This document shows positions 54,198 through 64,000 of a DNA stretch of 64,000 nucleotides, in pieces; positions within the stretch are counted from its first letter, which is position 1; each line of letters begins with the position of its first letter. Under the pieces are notes generated by a model, which saw nothing but the letters and a program-made list of their open reading frames with translations, did not search any database and was not told where the DNA came from. The stretch lies in assembly GCA_028023455.1 (NCBI GenBank), contig JAQFVV010000156.1:2871236-2935235 (forward strand). Reading direction: 5' to 3'. Source of the DNA: Epiperipatus broadwayi. Lineage: Eukaryota; Onychophora; Udeonychophora; Euonychophora; Peripatidae. The translations under genes were made by a program, and so were the position numbers.

Positions 54198-57100
54198 ATA
54201 TATATGATAAAGATAGAAATTAATACTAGTTGATTAGTCAAACATACTGGAAAATATATATACAAGGTTAATCAACAAAATAAAACATATAATATGTATT
54301 CTGTATAAGTGTTGCAATTTAATCTATGAAAATAAATGTAGAGAATCTTACCTTACTATTTATGTGGATAACCTGATGTGAAGCAGGTGGGTTAACCTAA
54401 ATTTTATTTACAATGAAAATATAAAAATATCAAAGTGAATAATCCCCTTTTTCTTCTTTGCTAATTATAAAAAAATGAAGCTTCAGCATCAGAGTGTGAA
54501 AATACAACAGATAACAAGAATTAAAAAAAATAAAACAAAAATTTACAATGTTAATTTCTTGATTAAAAAAATTGTAATTGGAACAAAGTTCATAAAAATC
54601 ATCCTAATAGAAGTAGTAGTTGATAGGGAAGTTGTTCTTCAAAGCAGTTTCACTTAGCAAATCATTTTCCTTAGCAAGGATAGATAGGTACAATGGTGTC
54701 TCCTGTAGTGCTTAATGGTAAACACCGTGATCCTTATTTGATTCACCATTAAGTATTCCAATGCTTGTTTACTTTGGACCGCCGGCATCTTGTGTGTTTA
54801 CAATAAAGTAGAAAATAAATATATAGAGGTTTAATGCAGCTGTAGGAAATACCATGATGCACAATAACATGTTTTGCTCTAGCCCATATTCATATTAAAG
54901 TATAATTCAATACTTTGTAATTATAAATTTATATTGGATATTATAGAATCACTTTACGTATATATATATTAAGAAAATTATTTCATTTTTTTTTCTTTTC
55001 CAATTTTTAGCAGATTAATTTTCATTATTCTTTTTGAAAAAAATTTAAAATAGTAAAAAAAAATTACTCCAACAACTTAAAACATGCTTCAATTATTACA
55101 AAATTTATCAGTTATTCTTATTTCACTTTCTTTCCTCTGAATTTGGTAAACTTTTAGTTACAGCATTTGACTTTTAAAAATGTTTATGATTTAAATAAAA
55201 GAAAAAGAAAAACTCCATTTTAGCGTTCTAAATTTTAGTTTAAACTACTGTCTATTGTTATAGCTGCCGTCTCTTTTTACAAGAAGAATGATTTTTTAAA
55301 AAGTTTCTATTTTTATGGTGTACCATCACATATAGACTTTGGGTATGTTGGTCATACATTGTGATCGAACCTAGTTACATCTGGTATCCAGTATGTCAGG
55401 TATGAATATATTTATATCAACATAATCCAAATGAACTTATATACACTTGGCAAACAACTAGCACTTTCATCAAAAATAATAGTAATAGTGATAATAGATC
55501 ACAAACTTGAATCAATTTTCAATAAGTAAAGAGATCTAAAGTATTGAGTGTAAATTGGAAATATAGAGGATTGAACAATAAACAGAGACTGATGATAAAT
55601 AGTTAAGTGATTAATAAATGATACTAAAATAGTAGAGTTAGGCATGTAAAAGAACATAGGCCAAAAGCAGATCTATTGAAATAAAAAAAATAAAAAAGCC
55701 ATCAAACTTCAAATCCAAACCTTGTGTAAGTGTTAAAATTTTCATGACATTAAAATTCTAATCCTATAAGGAGAGGGAGTTGTAAAGGGTAGCTTACAAT
55801 GCACATTCTTAAAAAGATCAAGCCTATTTATTAAACCCAATCCATTTGGAATTTATATTAATATGGGGAAGATTATTTGTTTGTTATTATTACATATATA
55901 CATATAATACACAATAAATTATTATGTTATAATAAATTTAATACGATCAATATTTTAGAAGGTAATATTGTATGTATATATACTATTGGATTAAATAAAC
56001 TAATGTATTTTTTTTACATTAAAATTGAATATTAATTTATAGTTAAAGGATTTGGGGGTAGCCTGAGGTTAAGTTAGGTAGTTGTGTGTGAAAATAAAAC
56101 TGATTTTATTATTTTATTTTTTTAACTGTAATAAATGAAATGGATTTAAACAATAGGCATTTAAAAATCTAAATGTATTTAAACAATAGGCAGTTTAAAA
56201 TCTCAGCGTTTCAGAAGATTCTCAGCATTTTATATAAAAATAGAAACTTTTTAAAAAATCCTTCTTGTAAAAAGAGATAGCAGCTATAACAATAGACAGT
56301 AGTTTAAACTAAAATTTAGAATGCTAAAATGGAGTTTTGCTTTTTCTTTTATTTAAATTATAAACATTTCTTTTATTTAAATCATAAACATTTTTAAAAG
56401 TCATATGCTGTAAATAAAAGTTTACCAAATTCAGAGGAAAGAAAGTGAAATAAGAAGTAAGAATAACTGATAAATCTTGTAATAATTGAGCATGTTTTAA
56501 AAGTTGTTGGAGTAATTTTTTTTACTACTTTAATTTTTTTCAAAAAGAATAACAAAAATTAATATGCTGAAAATTGGAAAAGAAAGAAAAATGAAATAAT
56601 TTTAATATATATATATATATGGACAGTGATTCTATAATATCTGATATAAATTTATGACTACAAAGAAGTATTGAATTGTACTTTAATATGAATATGGGCT
56701 AGAGCAAAACATGCTATTGTACATCATGGTATTTCCTTCAGTTGCATTAAACCTCTATATATTTTCTACTTTATTGTAAACACCCAAGAAGATGTCTGTG
56801 GTCCAAAGTAAACAAGCATTGGAATACTTAATGGTGAATCAAATAAGGATCAAGGTGTTTACCATAAAGCACAACTACAGGATACACCAGTGTACCTATC
56901 TAAGGAAAATGATTTACTAAGTGAAACTGCTTTGAAGAACAACTTGCCTAACTATTAACTACTACTTCTATTAGGATGATTTTTATGAACTTTGTTCCAA
57001 ATACAATTTTTTTAATCAAGAAATTAACATTGTAAATTTTTGTTTTATTTTTTTAATTCTTGTTATCTGTTGTATTTTCACATTCTGAGGCTGAAGCTTC

Positions 57101-57470
57101 ATTTTTTTTTATAATTAGCAAAGAAGAAAGGGGGGATTATTCACTTTGATATTTTTATATTTTCATTGTAAATAAAATTTAGGTTAAACCTGATCCACAT
57201 AAATAGTAAGGTAAGATTCTCTACATTTATTTTCACAGATTAAATTGCAACACTTATACAGAATACATATATGTTTTATTTTGTTGATTAACCTTGTAAA
57301 CATATTTTCCAGTATGTTTGACTAATCAACTAGTATTAATTTCTATCTCTATTGTATATATAAATTGGAGCAACTTAAGTTAAATAGATTGGTAACATCA
57401 TAAGTATATAATTTAGCTAGCCAGCATCTCAATTAAGATGACAAAATCAGTGAAAAAATTCATTCAAAAT

Positions 57471-58770
57471 ATAGTATTGCACACCAGCATGTTCATAGCG
57501 CGTTTTAAGCTTGGAAATATAGCCAGGTTAGAAATTCCTAAAAATGGATGAATTTGAATACTTTATTTAACATTGCAGTTCAGTATAATTTAGCTAATTC
57601 TCCCTAAATATGACAAAATCAACAAAAAAATTCATTCAAAATATATTGTACACCTGCAAGTTCATAACACGTTTTAAGCTTGGAAATACAGCCAGGTATC
57701 AAATTCCTAAAAATTGATGAATTTGAAAACTTTAACATTGCAGTTCAGAATTATTAACTAATTCTACCTAAATATGACAAAATCAGTGAAAAAATTCATT
57801 GAAAATATAGTATTGTACACCAGCCTGTACATAGCGCGTTTTAAGCTTGGAAATACAGCCAGGTATCAAATTCCTAAAAACTGATGAATTTCAAATAATT
57901 AACTAATTCTACCTAAATATGACAAAATCAGCGAAAAAATTCATTCAAAATATAGCATTGTACACCAGCAATGAACATAGCGCGTTTTAAGCTTGGAAAT
58001 ACAGCCAGGTTACAAATTCCTAAAAATTGATGAATTTGAATACTTTAACATTGCAGTTCAGTATAATTTAGCTAATTCTATCTAAATATGACAAAATCAG
58101 TGAAAAACTTTATTCAAAATATAGTATTGTACACCAGCATGTTCATAGCGCGTTTTAAGCTTGGAAATATAGCCAGGTTAGAAATTCCTAAAAATGGATG
58201 AATTTGAATACTTTATTTAACATTGCAGTTCAGTATAATTTAGCTAATTCTCCCTAAATATGACAAAATCAGCAAAAAAATTCATTCAAAATATATTGTA
58301 CACCTGCAAGTTCATAACACGTTTTAAGCTTGGAAATACAGCCAGGTATCAAATTCCTAAAAATTGATGAATTTGAAAACTTTAACATTGCAGTTCAGAA
58401 TTATTAACTAATTCTACCTAAATATGACAAAATCAGTGAAAAAATTCATTGAAAATATAGTATTGTACACCAGCCTGTACATAGCGCGTTTTAAGCTTGG
58501 AAATACAGCCAGGTATCAAATTCCTAAAAACTGATGAATTTCAAATAATTAACTAATTCTACCTAAATATGACAAAATCAGCGAAAAAATTCATTCAAAA
58601 TATAGCATTGTATACCAGCAATGAACATAGCGCGTTTTAAGCTTGGAAATACAGCCAGGTTACAAATTCCTAAAAATTGATGAATTTGAATACTTTAACA
58701 TTGCAGTTCAGTATAATTTAGCTAATTCTATCTAAATATGACAAAATCAGTGAAAAACTTTATTCAAAAT
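57471..58770 (+). repeat. higher-order repeat: 4 monomers (650 bp) x 2
   Basis: The block 57471-58120 recurs almost exactly at 58121-58770, including idiosyncratic changes such as AATATAGCCAGGTTAGAAAT and the extra TTT in ACTTTATTTAACATTG. Adjacent monomers inside each block are much less alike than the same monomer in the other block. Confidence 0.9.
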
Positions 58771-60388
58771 ATAGTATTGTACACCAGCATGTTCATAGTG
58801 TGTTTTAAGCTTGGAAATACAGCCAGGTATCAAATTCCTAAAAATTGATGAATTTGAGAACTTTAACATTGGAGTTCAGAATAATTTAGCTAATTCTACC
58901 TAAATATGACAAAATTAGCTAAAAAAATTCATTCAAAATATAGTATTGTACACCAGCATGTTCATAGCGTGTTTTAAACTTGGAAATACAGCCAGGTGAC
59001 AAATTCCTAAAAATTGATGAATTTGAATACTTTAACATTGCAGTTCAGAATAATTACACTAATTGTACCTAAATATGACAAAATCAGGGAAAAAATTCAT
59101 TCAAAATATAGTATTGCACAGCAGCTTGTTCATAGCATGTTTTAAGCTTGGAAATACAGCCAGGTGACAAATTCCTAAAAATTGATGAATTTAAATACTT
59201 TAACATTGCAGTTCAGTATGATTTATCTACTTCTACCTAAATATGACAAAATCAAAGAAAAACTTTATTCAAAATATAGTATTGTACACCAGCATGTTCA
59301 TAGCACGTTTTAAGTTTGGAAAAACAGCCAGGTTACAAATTTCAAAATATTGAGGAATTTGAATACTTTAACATTGCAGTTCAGTATAATTTATTGAATT
59401 CTACCTCAATATGACAAAATCAGTGAAAAATTAATTCAAAATAGAGTATTGTACACCAGCATGTTCATAGCGCATTTAAAGCTTGGAAATACAGCCAAGT
59501 TACAAATACCTAAAAATTGATGAATTTGAATACTTTAACATTGCAGTTCAGAATAATTAACTAATTCTACCTAAATATGAGCAAAAAAATTCATTAAAAA
59601 TATAGTATTGTACACCAGTTTGTACATAGCGTGTTTTAAGCTTGGAAATAATGCCAGGTTACAAATTCCTAAAAATTGATGAATTTGAATACTTTAACAT
59701 TGGAGTACAGTATAATTTAAATAATTTTACCTAAATATGACAAAATCAGTGAAAAAATTCATTTAAAATATAGTTTTGAACACCGGTATGTTCATAGCAC
59801 GGTTTAAGCTTGGAAATACAGCCAGGTGACAAATTCCTAAAAATTGATTAATTTGAATACTTTAACATTGCAGTTCAGAATAATTACGCTAATTGTACCT
59901 AAATATGACAAAATCGGAAAAAAATCAATTCAAAATATAGTATTGCACACCAGCTTGTTCATAACACGTTTTAAGCTTGGAAAGACAGCCTGCTTACAAA
60001 TTCCTAAAAATTGATGAATTTGAATAGAGTAACTTTGCAGTTCAGAATAATTTAGCTAATTCTCCCTAAATATGACAAAATCAGTAAAAAAATTCTTTCA
60101 AAATTTTATATTGTACACCTGCAAGTTCATAGCGTGTTTTAAGCTTGGAAATACAGCAAGGTTACAAATTCCTGAAAACTGATGAATTTGAATACTTTAA
60201 AACTGCAGTTCAGTATAATTGATTTAATTTTACCTGAATATGACAAAATCAGCGAAAAATTCTTTCAAAATATAGGATTGTACACCAGCATGTTCATAGC
60301 GCGTTTTAAGCTTGGAAATACAGCCAGGTTACAAATTCTTAAAAATTGATGAATTTGAATACTTTAACATTGCAGTTCAGTATAATTT

Positions 60389-60890
60389 CACTAATTCTAC
60401 CTAAATATGACAAAATCAGTGAAAAATTCATTCAAAATATAGTTTTGCACTCCAGCATGTTCATAGCACGTTTGAAGCTTCGAAATAAGGCCAGGTTTCA
60501 AATTCCTCAAAATTGATGAATTTGAATACTTTAACATAGCAGTTCAGAATAATTAAGCTAATTCTACCTAAATATGACAAAATCAGCTAAAAAATTCATT
60601 CAAAATATAGTATTGTACACCAGCATGGTCATAAATGTGTTTTAAGCTTGGCAATACAGCCAGGTTACAAATTCCTAAAAATTGATGAATTTGAATACTT
60701 TAACATTGCAGTTCAGTATAATTTCACTAATTCTACCTAAATATGACAAAATCAGTGAAAAATTCATTCAAAATATAGTTTTGCACTCCAGCATGTTCAT
60801 AGCACGTTTGAAGCTTCGAAATAAGGCCAGGTTTCAAATTCCTCAAAATTGATGAATTTGAATACTTTAACATTGCAGTTCAGTATAATT
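60389..60890 (+). repeat. higher-order repeat: 2 monomers (336 bp) period
   Basis: The unusual variant containing TTTCACTAATTCTACC, TTTTGCACTCCAGCATG and GAAGCTTCGAAATAAGGCC appears at 60389 and again 336 bp later. This indicates a recent local duplication just before the LINE insertion. Confidence 0.85.
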
Positions 60891-60901
60891 TAGCTAATTC
60901 T

Positions 60902-62617
60902 TTCAAGAAATTTATTTACAAATATACATATACAAAGATTTGTTATAAGGTTAGATTACATTGCATTGTTCTTATCATTTACAAATGTGAACTTGAAAGG
61001 CTTGGACAACATGTTATGTGTTTTATTTAAGACTTTACACTCATTACAGAAGTTTTTAATAGTTAAAACCAATTTGTGATTGGTGGAGTTGTGGTGAATG
61101 TGTCTGCTTATTGTTGAGCTGTTGGGATTTCAAACAGCCTCCATGTCTCAGAATAGGCAGTACATGTTGACAGGATTTTATCTCTTTCCTTGATCTTTTT
61201 TATTATTTTGATAAATAGTTGCAGTGGACTCAGAAGAGTCCCTTGAAATGATATCTTACAACGAACCAGCCAGATTGAGAATGACAGGAATATACAAAGT
61301 CTTATCCATGCAAATGTTTTTGTGCTAAGGCAGAGTTTGATATAGGTTATCATTTGATAGCTGATTTTAGAATTAGTGTTTATAAGTTGTCTGATGCCGT
61401 TGAGGTTGGAACAATTGTTAATGATGTGATCAAATGTTTCGGTTTCATGCCCACAAAGTTGGCATTGAGGATCTATGTGCTTAAATCCCCTTTTATTTAT
61501 CAAGAAAAATTTGGTGGGCATGGCATCTAAGTTTATTTTTATGATGAAGTCAAGGTATTTGGCCTCAAGACTCCAAAATTTAAACTGTCTTATTATTTTC
61601 TTGTTTGTAGTGCATAGAAAAGGAATAGGAGAGTAGGGATGTGGGTATTAAAGCTTGTAGGCATCCCAGTATTTAATTTTTGATGAGTATGCACTTTCAA
61701 AATCGTTGTAGATGTTTTGAGTGTGAGAGATTATTGTTGTAATCCAATCTTGTTTGTGAGGTGGAGGGCGGTCAGTGGGGTTAATCGGCATAAAGACTTG
61801 GAAGTATTCCAGAGCCTCATGAAGTTTGTGTATAAGGTTATGAGTCTTCTGAAGGATGAGTGTTTTGATGGAGTGAAGTGACAGTCCATTTAGCCTATGT
61901 GGACGACACATCCCATTAAGACCAATAGCGACTGTTTTCCCACCCCAAAACAACCAAGAACAAAGAGAGTTAATTTTTTTAATGAAGGTTTGGGTTAGTT
62001 TGACTATTGGGAGGTAATAAGATATTTTGGGGAAAAGGACTATATTCAGTAAAGTCACTTTTCCATGTAGAGATAAGTGGAGCTTTGCAAGTGATGAAGT
62101 TAGAGTGTCTTCAGATTTCAATATTTCATTTTGAATTTTTGAGGTGATAGAAGATGGAGATTTGTGGAAAGGGATTCCAATAAAGTTCTGTGGTTGTCCC
62201 AGGAAGTTAGTCAAAATTTTTTTGCCTGTGGAAATTTGCCATGCACTAGATTTGGCTAGATTAAATGTAAGCTTGTATTGTTCAGTGTAATTGTCAAGAA
62301 TTTTATTAAGTAGGCTGAGATATTTTTGAGATGGAAGAACAACAAAGATATCATCCATATAGGCAAAGACTTCCATCAATTTCTTAAGTCTAGGGATGAA
62401 TATACCAGGTATTTTTTTCTGAATGTCAATTAAGAGGCGGTTGATATAGGCAATGAATAAAATTCCACTAAGTGGAGATCCTTGTGGTATGGAAAGTGTG
62501 TGTTTGAAGGAGTTAGAAGTTTTGCCATCAAGAGATACTAAAATATGTCGGTTTTTAAGAAGGTTATAGATTATTTGAATATATGATTTAGGTACGGAGT
62601 ATTCCTCCAAGGTTTTG
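60902..62617 (-). mobile_element. 5'-truncated L1/Tx1-like LINE in the satellite
   Basis: A 1716-bp non-satellite segment interrupts the array. The string AGCTAATTCT sits at both edges (60892-60901 and 62618-62627), and the satellite resumes in register after it, as expected for a 10-bp target duplication. The element's 3' end is at the left (AAATAAATTTCTTGAA on the minus strand) and lacks a poly(A) tail. The coding part begins inside the reverse transcriptase domain, so the copy is 5' truncated. Confidence 0.88.
61108..62617 (-). pseudogene. LINE reverse transcriptase, C-terminal two-thirds
   Basis: One frame runs from the truncated edge (62617) to a stop at 61108, interrupted by a single TAA at 61650-61648. 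It lacks reverse transcriptase motif A. It shows motif B (SIPQGSPLSGILFIAYINRL), motif C (VFAYMDDIFVVLP), and a downstream LCSWLFWGGKTVAIGLNGMC and RPHRLNGLSLHS segment resembling the L1-group connection (W..W..C.P...GGLG). Its end has a zinc-knuckle CQLCGHETETFDHIINNC (CCHC), as in L1/Tx1-type ORF2. The apparent ATG-less start (TTG at 62610) is simply the truncation. Confidence 0.8.
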
Positions 62618-64000
62618 AGCTAATTCTACCTAAATATGACAAAATAAGCAAAAAGATTTATTCAAGATATAGTATTGCACACCAGCATGTTCATAGTGCA
62701 TTTTATGCTTGGAAATACAGGCAGAATACAATTTCCAAAAATTGATGAATTTGAATAGTTTAACTTTGCAGTTCAGAATAATTTAGCTAATTCTACCTAA
62801 ATATGAGAAAATCAGCGAAAAAATTCATTCAAAATATGGTATTGTACACCAGCATGTTCATAACTCATTTTAAGCTTGTAAATTAACTCATTTTAAGCTT
62901 GTAAATACAGCCAGGTTACAAATTCCTAAAACTTGATGAATTTGAATAGTTTAACATTGCAGTTCAGGATAATTTAGCTAATTCTACCTAAATATGACAA
63001 AATCAGTGGAAAAAATCATTCAAAATATAGTTTTGTACACCAGCGTGGTCATAGCGTGTTTTAAGTTTGAAAATACAGCCAGGTTACAAATTCCTAAAAA
63101 TTGATAAATTTGAATACATTAACATTGCAGTTCAGTATAATTTAACTCATTCTACCTAAATATGACAAAATCAGTGAAAATATTCATTCAAAATATAGTA
63201 TTGCACTCAAGCATGTTCAGAGCGTGTTTTAAGCTTCGAAAAATGGCCAGGTTTCAAATTCCTCAAAATTGATGAATTTGAATACTTTAACATTGCAGTT
63301 CAGAATAATTAAGCTAATTCTACCTAAATATGACAAAATCAGTAAAAAAATTCATTCAAAATATAGTTTTGTACACCACCATGATTATAGCATGTTTTAA
63401 GTTTGAAAATACAGCCAGGTTACAAATTCCTAAAAATTGATGAATTTGAATACTTTAACATTGCAGTTCAGTATAATTTAGCTAATTCTACCTAAATATG
63501 ACAAAATCAGTGAAAAAATACATTCAAAATATAGTATTGCACTCCAGCATGTTCATAACGTGTTTTAAGTTTCGAAAGATGGCCAGTTTTCAAATTCCTC
63601 AAAATTGATGAATTTGAATACTTTAACATTGCAGTTCAGTATGATTTAGCTAATTCTACCTAAATATGACAAAATCAGTGAAAAAATTTATTAAAAATAT
63701 ATTACTGTACACCAGCAGGTTCATAGCGCGTTTTATGCTTGGAAATACAGCCAGGTTACAATTTCCAAAAATTGATGAATTTGAATAGTTTAACTTTGCA
63801 GTTCAGAATAATTTAGCTAATTCTTTCAAAATATGACAAAATCAGCAAAAAAATTCATTAAAAATATTATATTGTACACCTGCAAGTTCATTGTGCTTTT
63901 TAAGCTTGGAAACAGCAAGGTTACAAATTCCTAAAAAGTGATGAATTTGAATACTTTAACATTGCAGTTCAGTATAATTTAGCTAATTCTACCTAAATAT
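62618..64000 (+). repeat. satellite array, monomer about 168 bp (right block)
   Basis: This continues the same array to the window end with about eight monomers. One monomer near 62866-62900 contains a 26-bp internal duplication (TAACTCATTTTAAGCTTGTAAAT twice). The array extends beyond the window. Confidence 0.97.

Larger units (their letters stand above)
52504..57435. repeat. large inverted repeat, arms about 1.2 kb
   Basis: The left arm is 52504-52588 plus 54206-55316, split by a hAT element. The right arm is 56234-57435 on the opposite strand. The spacer is 55317-56233, with no recognised content. Shared strings include GATTAGTCAAACATACTGGA, TTTGCTCTAGCCCATATTCA and AGCAGTTTCACTTAG (AAGTGAAACTGCT on the other arm). 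By eye the arms agree at about nine positions in ten. The right arm ends where the satellite begins. Confidence 0.9.
57430..60901 (+). repeat. satellite array, monomer about 168 bp (left block)
   Basis: About 20 head-to-tail monomers. A typical unit runs CTACCTAAATATGACAAAAT, a TCATTCAAAATATAGTATTG stretch, CACCAGCATGTTCATAGCGC, GTTTTAAGCTTGGAAATACA, GCCAGGTTACAAATTCC, TTGATGAATTTGAATACTTT and AACATTGCAGTTCAG. Most units keep the HindIII site AAGCTT. Monomer divergence is modest but clear, and local higher-order repeats occur. Confidence 0.97.

Noticed and set aside
57430-64000. CRISPR-like array
   Set aside because: The repeats are contiguous 168-bp monomers without unique spacers in a eukaryotic genome; this is satellite DNA.

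Overview
This is eukaryotic, almost certainly animal, AT-rich genomic DNA with two host genes set in a sea of transposable elements. No bacterial gene organisation, operon or CRISPR is present. The animal character rests on a four-exon RNA polymerase II subunit gene whose 117-residue product matches metazoan RPB11/POLR2J, and on a neuferricin (CYB5D2) gene. The element types (ZBED/BED-finger hAT transposons, an RTE-type LINE, CR1 ORF1 with PHD and esterase domains, Penelope-like GIY-YIG remnants, gypsy elements) suit an AT-rich invertebrate, but the sequence alone does not fix the phylum.

Layout. 1-15.9 kb: mostly anonymous AT-rich DNA with a possible minus-strand first exon (1164-1394), two long near-perfect palindromes (2817-3049, 6598-6810), a Penelope-like remnant (7221-7604), a gypsy integrase remnant (8020-8475) and a 452-bp hAT deletion derivative (13617-14068). 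15.9-35.7 kb: CYB5D2 (minus) and POLR2J (plus) stand head to head, 202 bp apart between start codons. POLR2J intron 1 is 17.4 kb and holds a palindrome, a tandem array of about 125-bp units with tRNA-like box A and box B motifs, two hAT elements inserted at the same position of that unit (21191-24128 and 24965-28407), a further hAT remnant, an LTR-like block and a tRNA-derived SINE. 37.3-42.4 kb: an LTR-like block, a CR1-type ORF1 remnant and a full-length RTE LINE (39095-42380) with a 14-bp target duplication. 42.7-51.6 kb: a degraded gypsy fragment, local tandem duplications and a 6.5-kb gypsy element with two LTRs, a primer binding site and broken gag-pol. 52.5-57.4 kb: an inverted repeat with 1.2-kb arms, one arm split by a hAT insertion. 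57.4-64 kb: a satellite array of about 168-bp monomers, with local higher-order repeats, interrupted by a 1.7-kb L1/Tx1-like LINE fragment.

The host genes probably share a bidirectional promoter. The rest records nested transposition: hATs landing in a tRNA-like array, a LINE in a satellite, a hAT in one arm of an inverted repeat. The most unusual observations are the two hAT insertions at the same monomer coordinate over the box A region, the near-intact hAT and LINE reading frames each broken by one stop codon, and the inverted repeat abutting the satellite.
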